Below, one piece after another: positions 42,630 through 54,811 of a stretch of 64,000 nucleotides of DNA. The number at the start of each line of letters is the position of its first letter. The stretch's first letter is position 1. The notes under the pieces are model-generated. The model ran no database searches, was not told where the DNA came from, and was given only the letters and a program-made list of their open reading frames with translations. This DNA comes from Trichobilharzia szidati (Eukaryota; Platyhelminthes; Trematoda; Strigeidida; Schistosomatidae): positions 81,586,793-81,650,792 of the forward strand of contig OX235273.1 in NCBI GenBank assembly GCA_944472155.2, read 5' to 3'. A program made the translations under genes and the position numbers.

Positions 42630-43395
42630 ATTTTATTATTGTTCCCTTGGGTTCCTAGTGGAACATAGGGCCTAAGTAACACATCTCCACTTTGTTCTGC
42701 TTTCTGATGTCCTCTTCATCTGGATAGCTACACGACTGCCCGAAATCTCTCATCTCCTCGGCCTCCTCCAACTCACACGATCTCATGCATGTCACCCTCG
42801 TACCGACAACCCACTCGTGATTTCCCATTCACCTCCCACTCGAGTGATGGCCTGCACTGCGCGTGATGTCATTAGACGGCCATCCCCATTTTCTCCAACG
42901 TATTAGCTGATTAGTCGTCGCTTGCTCGGTTGGTTTGTTTTTTCGCCAGCCAGAGTTTCTTCTTGCTAATTATTTCTGGCTGGCCGGCCATTGGATCTTC
43001 AGTATGTAGCCAGCCAGCGAAGGGGGTGTGCAGCAACCTGCTGAAGAAGCTTTTCGTAACTCACACACAGTGTAAGTGTTTAACCCGTGTAGAAGAATTG
43101 ACTGACTGACTTCACACTTGTTTTGAACAGGATCCGAATCTTGTTGTTTATGCTGAGTGAGTGAAGCAGAATATTTGCAAACTAGTTTCAGGTTGATAAG
43201 GGCAAATCTCTCCTTTCTGACTTTGGCTGGATTTGACATCTTCACCTGTGTCGTGTGCCTGTGGTTGAAACAATGCTTATTGCCTAGATAAGTGAAGGAA
43301 GTAATCTCTTTCAAATCTCCCTTTTTGATGGTGATTGGTGCTGGTTGTTGTTGCTGTTGATTGGTTATCTTCATCATCAGTAGTACTCCGTCGAA
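42630..43395 (-). mobile_element. RTE-type retrotransposon, 3' end
   Basis: Begins on plus with (ATT)n-like ATTATTATTTTATTATTG and GGTTCCTAGTGGAACATAGG. It runs to the TEVMKI.N region (GGTTATCTTCATCATC on plus). The frame 43377-42970 reads ITSFTYLGNKHCFNHRHTT, which matches SFTYLGS in other copies but then goes out of frame. Confidence 0.85.
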
Positions 43396-44185
43396 TGTTG
43401 TAGCGGGTGTTACTGATGAGGTTTTGTAGGTAGCACAGTATGTATGATGTCCTGAACAGAGAAGGAATCAATTAAATGGTAAAGAAGATAGATGAATGAC
43501 ACTTGTGAAACAACATTGAAAACATGAAAGAAAGACCAAAGAAGCACAAGACGGAGGACAAAAACAAATAGTATTTCTGTTGTTAAATATGTATATTTTT
43601 TGCCATATCTGTACTTCAATTTTCTAATCAACAATTCAATTCCGTTACCAAATACTGTCTTGCTCTACTATTACAATATCATTTCGTGATCTAAACTGAA
43701 ATCTAAGGAAATCCTTGAAAAACAACAGTTGCAAATGAGTACAGAATTCTTTTAAACCACTTAAACATGTAATATGAAACTATCTAACGATCGTAAAATG
43801 AAATAATCTCTTTCTGAAATATTCTGTTTTTGAGAGAGAGAGAAAAGAATAAGAAGCTCAGTAAAAATACCTTCTCGACAATTTTATCCTCAAAAGTTAT
43901 ACAATTGCACATATATATACATATTATTATTTAATTCCATGTAATAACGAAGGAGATTTAAAGTGTTAATAATTTTCAACTTTATATAAAAGTTTGATGG
44001 TGTGAATAAAGACTGCAAATGGTTTAGAAACAAAATTACACAGGATTAGAAAATAGTTACTTAATAAGTGAAATAGACTTTAATAAGGACAGATGTGAAC
44101 TTGACGAGCATGGAAACAAATTGAAATCATAATTTTTAAAAACTGAAAATGAGGAAAATGAAAGGAATGAAAAAAACAAACAAAC
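43396..44185. other. No gene seen
   Basis: AT-rich intron DNA with a GA run at 43834-43844. Confidence 0.5.
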
Positions 44186-44189
44186 ACAA

Positions 44190-44830
44190 GAACTAATGAG
44201 ACAAACTAAAGTAGATCCATAGTAAATGCAAGGGTCGAACTAGTTTCTTTTGAACACATACACCCGGCTTCTCGATGCATATGACGAAGGTTTTTACAGT
44301 ATAACGAAGTCGGAAACACACTGTCTTTGGTAGATTTTTGTTTGTTTTGTAAATAACTTTGAATGATGAGTCAGTTGAGGTGCTGTAAAAAGTCTTGACG
44401 AAGTGTTCAATTATGGCACATCTTATTGAATTAGTGCTGCCTCTTTGCAACCATGCTGAGTAGTGTTCTCTAATACGTTTTGAAAGGGCGCGTATAGAAC
44501 GATCTATGTTCCTAGTTCCACAGAATCAGATGAATTGATATATGAACATTGGAGTGGTCACATGCGGGAGTTTTTCCTTCACATTGCTTAGAAGCAGCAC
44601 GCGGCTGAAGAATATCACTTCTTGAGAGAATCAGAGATTATCCTCCTTAAGATATCTGCTGCAAAGTCTCCCCTGAAGTTCAGACTGGTATGCATTATTT
44701 TCTTTGTCACTGAAGGACATTCTTCTCTTTTCGGCTTGGGTTCCATGTTCTTCTCCACGAAACCTACCGGGTATCCATTTGGAGCCAGAATACTTTTTAA
44801 GGCAAAAGAGCTCTTCTTCTAAGCAGTCAG
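44190..44830 (-). mobile_element. Penelope-like element, C-terminal region (family 2)
   Basis: Frame 44450-44193 reads IIEHFVKTFYSTSTDSSFK and VIYKTNKNLPKTV, the C-terminal part of the GIY-YIG-type domain. Upstream on minus (44451-44560) come CGTRNIDRSIRALSKRIRE-type residues, so the expected CG..YIGR motif is changed to RNIDR. Further up, SKWIPGRF (near 44780) belongs to the RT-endonuclease linker. Frames are broken. Confidence 0.75.
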
Positions 44831-44849
44831 TGCTGAAAATTCTTCATAT

Positions 44850-46025
44850 ATAGTATTATTATTATTATTGTTCCCTTGGGTTCCTAGTGGAACATAGGGC
44901 TTCAACTACACGTCTCCACTTGCTTCTGTCTTCTGCTGTACTTTTCACCTGCATCCATGTTAATCCATACTGTTTCAACTCCTCTTCACACGATCTCCTC
45001 CATGTCACCCTTGGACGTCCCACTCGCCGCTTCCCTTTCGGGTTCCACTCGAGCACTGGCCTGACGCGCGATGTCACCCAGCGGCCTCCTCAGCGAGTGT
45101 CCAATCCATCTCCACTTTCTCCTGCATATTTGTTGGGCGATTGGTTCTTGTTTTGTTTGTTTGTTCCCATAGTTTCTTGTTGGTGATTCTTTCCGGCCAT
45201 CTGATCTTGAGTATAGAGCAGCGAAGACAGTTGTTGATAAAGGTCTGCAACAGGCTGTTGGAAATATTCTTTGTGACCCGCGGCCAAGTTTCTGATCCGT
45301 ATAGAAGAACTGACTGACTTGACGTTTGTATTGAAAATCCGAATCATTTTGTTGTTGATGCAGGCTGAGTGACGAAGATTTCCAGATTGGTTTCAGGTTG
45401 ATGAATGTGTTTCTCGCCTTCCCGATTCTCGATTTGACATCTTCGTCCGTTCCTCCTGTAGTTGAGACAATGCTCCCTAGATAAGTGAATGAAGTAACCT
45501 CTTTCAAATCCCTCCCGTTGATGGTGATTGGCGCTGGATGTTGCTGCTGTTGTTGTTGGTGGTGTGGTTATTTTCATAACCTCCGTCTTGTCTATGTTCA
45601 CCTGGAGTCCTGTCTTCTCTGGCTGCTTCTTCGACCAGTTTGTCGGTTTTCGCTTGTAAGTCTTCGATTTTGTGTGCCATCAAACATAAATCATCCACGC
45701 GCGAAATCCAGGTCTTCTAGGTTCTTCACGTCGGTCCAGGATATCCCTGTCTTCTCGTTTCCCACTGTCTGACGCATAATCCAGTCCACCACAATTAGGA
45801 ATATCATTGGTGATAGTAAGCACCCTTGTCTGACTCCTGTGTTTACTCGAAACGCCTCGCTGAGTTTTCCGTTGTGGATCACTTGACATGTGCCGTTGTC
45901 GTACAGCTGTTGAATAAGGTTGATGAATATTTGGGGTACGCCATAGTACTTGAGTAGTTTCCAAATTACTTCGCGGTCAACGCTGTCGAAGGCCTTCTCA
46001 AAGTCTATAAAGTTGAGGTAGAGGT
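44850..46025 (-). mobile_element. RTE-type retrotransposon, RT palm to 3' end (best-preserved RTE copy)
   Basis: On minus, from high to low: RT palm with VIHNGKLSEAFRVNTGVRQG, CLLSPMIFLIVVDWIMRQT (45882-45691), the motif C region LEDLDFARG (the expected ADD read as ARG in this frame), TEVMKI (45601), EVTSFTYLGSIVSTTGGTDED (45507), RKWRWIGHSLRR, and the end EWNPKGKRRVGRP, WRRSCEEELKQYG, EALCSTRNPRE with stop at 44865. The 3' end is CCACTAGGAACCC(AAGGG) then (AAT)n. At least four frameshifts; 5' truncated. The RTE assignment rests on these C-terminal signatures. Confidence 0.9.
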
Positions 46026-47540
46026 TTCATATATAGTAGGTCAGTGAAATGATGAAAACCCTTTTTCGACTCACGAGTATCCAACTATTGTTTTATTTGT
46101 TTTTGATTACTGTGTAATCTCTGCTAGAAGAATCATGTATACTGACTGATCAGATCTATGACATCAGAAAATTTATTCCATCCTATTTTGCCACAAGGAC
46201 AAACAAATAATTCGTTGTTGTTGTTTGTTTTTGTTATTTTTCGGACACTAATATTCCCTTATTCAGAATGAAAGCAAACACAGGAATTTATTCCTTAAGC
46301 CAAGTTTGAATCAGTTCTCGTGACCGCGAAATAAATGAAGTAACTTTCAATTTTCCGGTCGTTTCTTGTATGTCCGTATGTGTATATGTGTACAAATATT
46401 TGTATATATATGTAAGAGAATGGGTATACGAATGGTAGCCAAATAAATAAAGGCAAACAAAGGCAATGGGATTTAGGATAAGATAATGAGCAAATCATAC
46501 ATCCTCTTTTTTTAGCTGATAAAATGCAAATTGACCGTTGTGAGCAAGAGAGAGTGACAGAGAGAGCGGGAGAGCCAGGACAAGGGAGTGAAGGGAATGA
46601 ATTTTGATTTGTTCCCATGTCTTCTATTTTTATTTTCATTTCTATTGTTGTCTTCTCTTGAAATGCAAATTAGTTTACACTTCTCATTTCTTTCTCTTAT
46701 TCTCTTATTTCTATCTTTCTGTGTCAATCTTTTCCATTTGAGCTTACTTTCATCACTTTCATGAAAGCTTTCCTTCTAGTGTACAAACTGGAACACTCAC
46801 ACTCACACTTGCACACACACACAAAAAGAGAAATACAGACCAAGATAAAAATGGTCTAATAGTCTCATAGTTGTCGTAAATTTTCATCGAATAAGGTGTT
46901 AAATTTATTGATGAAGAATATATTTTGTTTATTTTCCCTTTTTAGTAGATTCTTTTTTCGTGTGTGCGTTTTATGCATATACTCTTTGATAAAATGTAAA
47001 AAAAAATGAATAAGGAGAACAATGAATATACTATAATACACGGGTATTAAAGGATCAAAGTGATGAATTGGTGAGACTGTATTATTTCTGTCTTTGTGTT
47101 AGCTTAGTGATGACTTGTTGAATATTGTTATACTCTTATCTGTCTGTATGTAGCCTCGTGCTCATTTGTTTTGATGTGTTCTGGGCTTTGTTATTGTTTT
47201 TATGCAGAAATGCGATTATATATATATAAACGAATCAACTAGTCTAAGCCTATTTGTTGATATGACTCAGTATATTTTGGTCAAAATAGCAACAGTAACA
47301 ACAACAACACAAGCAACAACGACAACGACAAAAAACAAAACAAAACTGTCTAGTTTTTCGTCTGAAACAATTAATCCTCATACTTAATACTCAACTGTAC
47401 ATACAGTCTCTGATGTATTCCTCGCCTTATCAATGCACAATAAAGCTCAGTATAAGTTTATCAAACCAAATTTGTATGTTTGTCAGTTATACTAAATAGA
47501 ATCTGCATATACATTAAAAAAACGTGAGTTTTAACATCTT
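46026..47540. other. No gene seen; CA and GA runs
   Basis: The longest repeat-poor stretch of the giant intron. GA runs at 46548-46570, a CA run at 46800-46825 and an ACA/ACG run at 47290-47345. Frames here are low complexity. It could hold regulatory DNA, but nothing in the sequence shows it. Confidence 0.5.
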
Positions 47541-47544
47541 TTAA

Positions 47545-48052
47545 GTATTGGTTTTGTAGGGAGTTTTTGTTTGATTGGTTGGAGGATTTCATCATCAGCT
47601 GACATCAGTTAGAGTACCATTGGAAAATCTTCAGAGAGTACTGGACAACTGTTCCGTCAGCCTAGTTTGGGACTGGCTCTTCAGCGGGGCTCGAACCCCA
47701 GGTAGTTAACCTGGGCTTCTAGTGGGAAGCCGTGACCAGTAGGGTGCATCAGGTTGAAGATGAGGACAGTTACTCATCGAAGAAGACATTGCGAAATGGT
47801 TGCGCTAAATCGTGAATTGGCAGAAGTTAGAATTCATGGGCTGGCCATTGGATTGGTGGGTCCCAGTGGCCATGAATGGTCTACAAGCTCGCCTTGTGAT
47901 CAGAAGGTGCTGGGTTCGAACCTCCTGTGGTGGGTGAGTACCGCCGAAGAGTCCCAAACTAGGACGGAGGAAACAGCTGGCTGTCCAGTACTCCCTGCTG
48001 GTTTTCCAATGGTTCTCTAACTGATGTCAGCTCATGATGAAATCCTCTAACC
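47545..48052. mobile_element. Foldback hammerhead-type SINE
   Basis: A minus tail (47578-47705, TTTCATCATCAGCTGACATC to GGGCTCGAACCCC) abuts a long plus copy (47706-48052) with 5' part, A box CAGTGGCCATGAATGG, B box GGGTTCGAACC, hammerhead-like segment GCCGAAGAGTCCC...GGAAACAGCTGGCTGTCC and tail. Insertions in stem II and stem III (GGAGG, GGCT) spoil the fold. Confidence 0.85.
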
Positions 48053-48304
48053 AATTTTAACATCGGCAAAGACTGAAGATGAAAAAAGAGCTGAACCAAT
48101 TGGGTGAGTTAGAAAAAGTAAATCTGAAATTGTCAAAAACTAAAGATTAGACAAGACTATTTTACCACGTGAATTATTACAGATTTCATTTAAAGGTGTT
48201 ATAGTCTGAGTAGCAGTAAAAATTTTATTCGACATACCATTGAAAGACAAGTATTAGCTGAAGTTCTGAATTGATTATTCTTTATTGTCTTAGACAGATG
48301 AGTT

Positions 48305-48900
48305 GTCAAGTGCCTGTGTTATTACAGTTTCTTAAGATGAGGACGTCAGAACCAGGATCAGAAAGAAAAATCTTCATCATTCTGAAATCAGTTTGGAAAC
48401 TTTCTTTATTCAGCAGAAACAACAAAATTCGGATTTTCAACACCAATGATAAGTCAATTCTAAATGGGTCAGAAACATGGTCTACGCGTCACGAAAAGCA
48501 TTTCTGACAGAGTGAAGATTTTTATCAACAGCTGACTTCGCTGGCTCCATACTGAAGATCAGACGGCCGACCGGGAAGAATTAGCAACAAGAACCAGCAA
48601 ACCAACCAAGAACCTATTGCTCAATAAATAATTTCCAAAGGAAATAGAACTGGATTGGACACACGCTGAGGAGACCGTTGGATGACATGGCGAGCAATGC
48701 AGGCCATCGCTTGAGTGGAATCCCAGTGGGGAACTACTAATTGGACGTGGGTTCGAGAGTAACGTGGAAGAGATCATCTGAGAAGGAAATAAAAGTTTTC
48801 TAGGAAATTCTGAGGCCAGCTGAAGAGAACTGCAGAGAACTGGATAAAATGGAGATGTGCTGTTGAAGCCCAGTGTTCCACCCAATGGAATAATAACAAG
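48305..48900 (+). mobile_element. RTE-type retrotransposon, 3' end
   Basis: AAAATTCGGATTTTCAACACC, TGGGTCAGAAACATGG, TACTGAAGATCAGACGGCC, ATTGGACACACGCTGAGGAG and GAAGCCCAGTGTTCC follow the order of other RTE copies. Frame is lost throughout. (AAT)n-like end. Confidence 0.8.
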
Positions 48901-49631
48901 ACGATCTTCACTACTACTAAAAAGAATCTGTAGCAGCTGCTGGAATTTAATTTCTGTATATTAACCATAATTATCCTATAAATAACAATTGGTCAAATGG
49001 CCAAACATTATAACTTATTTTATAAATACATGCAAATATGCGTGTTTGTTTTCTAAAATCTGAATATTAGACAAAGTCTTCTAAAGTTCAATCTTTAGGT
49101 GATTATTTCATGTGAAATCATCTCTGTGGTAGAACTTTCTTGATCTAGCTAGAGTTTAATCCTATCCGTAATAATCAATATGAGATGATGTATAATTTGG
49201 TTAAGAAACAGCTTGCAGAAATTCAAAAACTGATGTTTCAATGTTAATGACTTTCGCCTGTTACATACAGGTGATAAGCAGTTTCAAGGCAGACATTAGT
49301 GTTTCATGTTCTTTAAGTATTCCACAAAGAATAAAGTTTCCACTTATCTTATCTTATAAATCCTTTTTCATAAAAGTTTTTCGTACAAACTACTAGTGGA
49401 GACGCCATAGCGACTCCATCCCTTTGATTATAGATGACATCGTTAAATCTAAACTGTACAATCAAAGCTGTTTCAGATTGTTATTTGGCTCTCCAGTGTA
49501 CCATGAGTAGAAACTGTTTGTTATCTATGTGATTATATCTATCTACTATGCATAAACATTGGGGTGCCAACTAACTATCTGAAACAGATTTTATTGAGAT
49601 GCATGCTTAATGTTCAGTTTACATTTAAAGA
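48901..49631. other. No gene seen
   Basis: AT-rich intron DNA. Confidence 0.5.
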
Positions 49632-50440
49632 TTATTATTATTATTGTTCCCTTGGGTTCCGAGTGAAACATAGGGCTTCAACAACACATCTCCACTTTGT
49701 TCTATTTTCTGCCATCCTCTTCAGCTGGGTCCACGATTGGCCAAACTCTCTCATCTCTACCTCACACGACCTCCTCTATGTCGTCCTAGGGCGATTCACT
49801 CGTCGCTTCCCATTGCGATTCCACTCGAGAACCTGGCACGCGATGTCATTCGACGGTCTTCTCAATGTATGCCTGATCCATCTCCACTTTCTCCTACAAA
49901 TTTGTTGAGCAATCGGCTCTTGGTTGGTTTGTTCCCATAGTTTCTTGTTACTAATTCTTTCTAGCCATTTGATCTTCAGTACAGAGTGAAGGCAGTAGTT
50001 GATGAAAGTCTGCAACCTGTTGGAAATCCTTTTCGTTACACTCTGGCCAAATTTCTGACTCGTATAGAAGGACCGACTTGATATTGGTGTTGAAAATCCG
50101 AGCCTTGTTCCTTATGCTGAGTGTAGAAGATTTGCAGATTGGCTTCAGGTTGATGAATGCGTATCTTGCCTTTCCAATTCTCCCTGGCTTTGACATCTTC
50201 ATCCGTTCCGCATGTGGTTGAAACCTTGCTTCCTAGATGAATGAAGGAAGTAACTCCTGTCAGATCTCTCCCGTTGATGGTGATTGGTGCTGGTTGTTGT
50301 TGCTGTTGGTGGTGGTTGGTTATCTTCATCACCTCCGTCTTCGCTATGTTCACCTGGAGTCCCGTCTTCACTGTAGGCCTCTTCATCCAGATTGTTGGTT
50401 TTCGCCTGCAAGTCTTCGAGTTTGTGTGACAGATTTAAAG
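49632..50440 (-). mobile_element. RTE-type retrotransposon, 3' end
   Basis: Minus frames give ARENWKGKIRIHQPEANLQIF, TSFIHLGSKVSTTCGTDED and RRKWRWIRHTLRRPSNDIA. The end matches 44850-46025 at nucleotide level (ATTATTATTGTTCCCTTGGG on plus). 5' truncated near 50440. Confidence 0.88.
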
Positions 50441-50511
50441 ATTACTAGGCAAATATTTTATAGACTTTATTTTATTTCTACATATTAACATAAACTAAAT
50501 TCACATCAACT

Positions 50512-50812
50512 AACCAATCGCTCAACAAATATGTAGGGGAAAGTGGAGATGGATTGGACACTCGCTGAGGAGGCCGCTAGGTGACATAGCGCGTCAGGCC
50601 AGTGCTCGAGTGGAACCCGAAATGGAAGTGGCGAGTGGGACGTCAGTGCAAGGGTGACATGGAGGAGATCGTGTGAAGAGGAGTTGAAACAGTATAGATT
50701 AACATGGATGCAAGTGAAAAGTACAGCAGAAGACAGAATCAAGTGGAGACGTGTAGTTGAAGCCCTATGCTCCACTAGGAACCCAAGGGAACAATAATAA
50801 TAATAATTTATA
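50512..50812 (+). mobile_element. RTE-type retrotransposon, 3' end, opposite to its neighbour
   Basis: Plus copy beginning in AATCGCTCAACAAATATGTAGG (within the QQIC.RKWRW region) and ending CTATGCTCCACTAGGAACCC then (AAT)n. It lies 72 bp from the minus RTE copy; both include the same 3' part, so they are two insertions or copies rather than one rearranged element. Confidence 0.88.
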
Positions 50813-51290
50813 TGTATGAATAAATCCTGATTTAATTGTACATATCTGTAACTCAGTAAACAAATATTTAGATAAAGGTTTTCCTGCATACTAAGAATGT
50901 CCGTGACATAGCCTTTTGTGAGACTAAATGCTACATATTAACATTCTCAGTTCAGACAACATCCTAGAAAAAATATATTATATTTAGAAGAGCCGACATA
51001 GGCCAGGGATCTGCTTATAGCTTTTTATTTGTTTAGAAAGACTTTATTTTTTTATCAATTCCGATCACTGATCATCCGTTAAAATGATAAACTTAGTGGT
51101 ATATTCATAATACACTACAATGGAATGAAGTCCATCGGTGATCTGGTAACAGAATACCTACCAATTACACTGAAGGCTAAGGTTCGATTCCCAGCTGATG
51201 CAGCCCTAAAATCTCGCCTGGTTTACTAACCAGCTAGGGAAAGATGGGAGGTTGGATGTAAGGCTAATTAACCCACTCCTTAAAAAAACA
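50813..51290. other. No gene seen, with old family B SINE at 51135-51290
   Basis: At 51135-51290: GGTGATCTGGTAACAGAATACC, B box AAGGTTCGATTCCC, body TGGTTTACTAACCAGC and AAGGCTAATTAACCC. The SINE tail is replaced directly by the RTE copy that starts about 51295. Confidence 0.5.
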
Positions 51291-51294
51291 ACGT

Positions 51295-52448
51295 TACCAC
51301 TTTGACAGCGTCGATCGAGAGGTGATTTGGCAACTACTTCGCTACTACGGGGTGCCGCCGACAATTATACATCTCATCCAACAGCTGTATGACAATGCTG
51401 CATGCCAAGTAATCCACAACGGGAAACTTACGGAATCCTTCGAAGTGAGGACAGGAGTAAGACAAGCTGGCTGCCTACTATCGCCAATGATTTTCCTGAT
51501 TGCAGTAGACTGGATAATGCGACAAACAGCGGGCAATGAGGAAACAGGCATAAAATGGACCCACACAAATAACTTGGAGGATCTGGACTTCGCTGATGAT
51601 ATATGTCTGATTTCCCACAAACTGGAAGATATGCAAGCGAAAAGCAACAAGTTGGCAGAAGAAGCATCCGGAGAAGATAGGACTTCAGGTGAACATAGAT
51701 AAAACAGAGGTGATGAAGATTCCTGGGCAACACCACCAAAAGCAACAACAACAGACAACAATCAGCATAAATGGGAGGAACCTGAAAGAAACAACCTCTT
51801 TTACCTACCCATCTGGGAAGCATCGTTTCAACTACAGGCGGAACTGACGAGGATATCAAAGCAAGAATCGGAAAAGCAAGACAAGCTTTCACTACTCTCA
51901 AGTCTGTGTGGAGGTCAACAACACTCAGCATCAAAAATAAGATCCGGATTTTCAACTCCAATGTGAAGTCAGCAGTGCTACTATACGGATCAGAGACTTG
52001 CACTGCGCGTCATAAAGAGCATCTCAAACAAACTACAGACCTTCATTAACAGTTGTCTTCGCTCAATACTCAAGATCAGATGACCGGCCAGAAAAGATCA
52101 GCAACAGAGATCTCTGGCAATGAGCGAACCAACACAGCAGGAACCGATTGTGAAACAAATAGGCAGGAAGAAATGGAGATGGATTGGCTGGCCATACTCT
52201 GAGGAAACAATCCATCAAGTGACATCACTAGACAAGCCATTGCTCGAGTGGAACCCGATGAAAGGGAAGCGGCGAGTTGGTCGTCAGTGCGAGGGTGGGT
52301 GACTTGGAGGAGGTCATGTGAAGAGGAGATGAAAACGTGTGGGCAGACTTGGAGCCAGGTGAAGACTCTAGCAGAGAACCGAACGCAATGGAGACGCACG
52401 GCTGAAGCCCTATGTTCCTCAAGGAATTAAAGGATACAATAATAATAA
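51295..52448 (+). mobile_element. RTE-type retrotransposon, RT palm to 3' end
   Basis: Frame 51322-51702 (126 aa) reads VIWQLLRYYGVPPTIIHLIQ (first residue shown as Met in a start-based reading), VIHNGKLTESFEVRTGVRQ, GCLLSPMIFLIAVDWIMRQT and LEDLDFADDICLISHKLEDM. Motif B has one extra residue (RQAGCL for RQGCL) and motif C is FADD. Frame is then lost at about 51700. The later C-terminal parts and the 3' end CCTATGTTCCTCAAGGAATT plus (AAT)n are in order. The RT palm is cut at the 5' end, within the AFDSVDRE motif (GACAGCGTCGATCGAGAGG). Confidence 0.9.
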
Positions 52449-53767
52449 TATCATTTCAAAAGAATTTCAGTATTCACGCTAAAATACGATAGATTCTTTG
52501 ATACAGTTATAAATAAATAAAGTATAATTTGACACTTTGTTTTTCATAACACCACCACCTACCTATACAACATTAGTATTTTAATTCTTACAAACTTTCA
52601 TTTGAATTCAATAACATTTCGCTCTTACCATTTACTCATTACACAATCAGGATGTTATTCAAGTGTGACCAGACCAAGAAAAGTTCACATCTTTGAATAA
52701 ATATATATATATATATTCTTCAATTCTAAAGTTAGATGACCAATGAAGCACAACACAAATGCCAGTGTTTTTCCAAATCTTTCTCAAAAAACCTTAAATC
52801 CTTCTTGATAATACATATATGATGTTTGCATGCATGAACGAAACAATAGAAACTTAATTTGCATTAGTGACACATCTAAAGTTCGGAAAGTTGAAGAGAA
52901 GCACAGCTAGAGAGAGAGAACGAAAGAGTGAGGGACACAGAGATAGACAGAGTATCCTGTATTTAAACACATAATTTTCTATATATTTACATGTATCTTC
53001 ATTCACAACTGCTTATTAGATTTCTTTAACATAGACATCTGATTTTTGACACGCCTGTATGATTCTGACATATATGTGTACTTAAACACAATGAAGCAAA
53101 AATTGAGTCATATATACAAATTCACATGATTAGAGGAGTAGAGTTTGCATAATGCTAAGAATCTGATGGTGATTTGGTTTGCGCAATATTCAATGCATTG
53201 GAATAAAAACTTTGTTTGCTATTTTAAAAAGAAATTTTTTTCTATTTAAAAGAAGAAAAATAAGGCAGACAGTTTTAACTGATTAAAAATGTAAACGACC
53301 TTTTTTTTGTAAGGAGGTAATGCTTTTGATTTCTATTATTTAAGTCTGTCTGGAAATGATACACATAGTGACATAGTGATTTGTACGCTTTAAATAAGAC
53401 AGAACAGTATACAACACATGTGAGCGATTATGCATAAAACATGGATGGGGAAGTTAACTTATATAAATTATGCAAAAGACAATATTATTCTTAACATTTT
53501 TCTAAAATAGTCTAGTTTTCATTTGACTTCTTTTTTTCGTTTAATATTCTTTCTGTATGTAATTTATAAGTTGATAATTTTTCATTGACCTTTCTAACTT
53601 TTGGCGTCTGATCACATATTATATCATATCATCTATTGGAGATGAATTCTTGATTAGGAACTTGATATATAAACGATTCAGCTTCTTTTGTATTTCTAAC
53701 TAAAACTATAATTAAAGACTTATGGAAATAAAAGATAAAGTCCAATTATCCAGTTAAATTTATTTTA
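52449..53767. other. No gene seen; TA and GA runs
   Basis: (TA)n at 52699-52716 and a GA run near 52910. No frame or repeat family recognised. Confidence 0.5.
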
Positions 53768-54460
53768 TTTACAGGATTTCATCATGAGCTGACATCGGTT
53801 AGAGAACCATTGGAAAACCTGAAGGGAGTACTGAGTAGCCAGCTGTTTCGTCAGCCTAGTTTGGAACTGGCTCTTCATCAGTACGCACCCACCGGGGTTC
53901 GAACCCAGGACTAGAACGAAACAGCTGTCCAGTACTTCCTGTAGGTTTTACAATGGTTCTCTAACCACTCTTAACTCATGATGAAATCCTGTAACCAATC
54001 CGTCAAATCCCTACAAACCAACACTTGAATATCGATGAGATGACTACTAGCGACTTGCCCTATTCAGGTAGGTAGTTATCTGGGTTCTGGTAGGAATTCG
54101 TGACCAGTAGGGTGCAGCAGGTCGGGTGTGAGGACAAATACTCGCCACGGATGACGTTGGCTAGTGGTCGCACTATGTCGTGAATTGGCAGAAGTTGCAA
54201 ATCATGCACTGGCCACTGGATCGGGTCCTAGTGGCTTAATGGTCTACGCGCTCGCTGACCTTGTAACCAGGAGGTCCTGGGTTTGAACCTCCTGTGGTGG
54301 GTGCGTACTGCTGAGTAGCTAGTCCCAAAGTAGTCTGACGAAGCAGCTGTCCAGTACTCCCTGGTGGTTTTCCAATGGTTCTGTAACTGATGTCAGCTTA
54401 TGGTGAAATTTTGCAACTAATCAATCAAATCCCTACAAACCAATACTTAAATTGTTTTTT
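53768..54460. mobile_element. Hammerhead-type SINE cluster: inverted tail plus tandem plus-strand units
   Basis: Minus tail with B box (53772-53908), then a plus tail starting at GAACGAAACAGCTGTC (53915-54020), then a full plus unit (54020-54455) with A box CCTAGTGGCTTAATGG, B box GGGTTTGAACC and hammerhead-like segment. The two plus cleavage sites (after 53929 and after 54351) are 422 bp apart, which gives the unit length. The second plus segment (54305-54357) reads CTGAGTA, GACGAAGC, so both boxes are changed. Confidence 0.88.
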
Positions 54461-54811
54461 TACTTTACGGCTTTATTAAGATTCATAAAAGGACAATACA
54501 CTGGGATAATACAGCTAATATATTATATAAGCCAGATATTGAGTTATTCAAAGTGTCCAAGTTATTATTTTCTTATAGGGAGATAGATATCAATAAAATC
54601 CAATAAACAAGACATAGCCATTGAAACTCAATAGTCTAGTGAATAAGGCTTTAGATTTTAGAAGTATTGTCAACTGTGCAGATACATTCAGGTAATCAGA
54701 CTTAAGTAGAAAGAAGAAAGCTGATAACCAGTACTAGATATAACTCATCATGCAATTATTCATTGTTAAGAAGAGTTATATATGTATATACATATATATG
54801 ACTTATAAATT
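54461..54811. other. No gene seen
   Basis: AT-rich intron DNA. Confidence 0.5.

Noticed and set aside
49632..50812. One RTE inserted by twin priming (inverted 5' part)
   Set aside because: Both pieces contain the same 3' end and each has its own AAT tail, so they are two copies, not two parts of one.
51345..52003. Minus-strand frames over the RTE copy, up to 191 codons
   Set aside because: Antisense of a coding retroelement; no recognisable domain on that strand.
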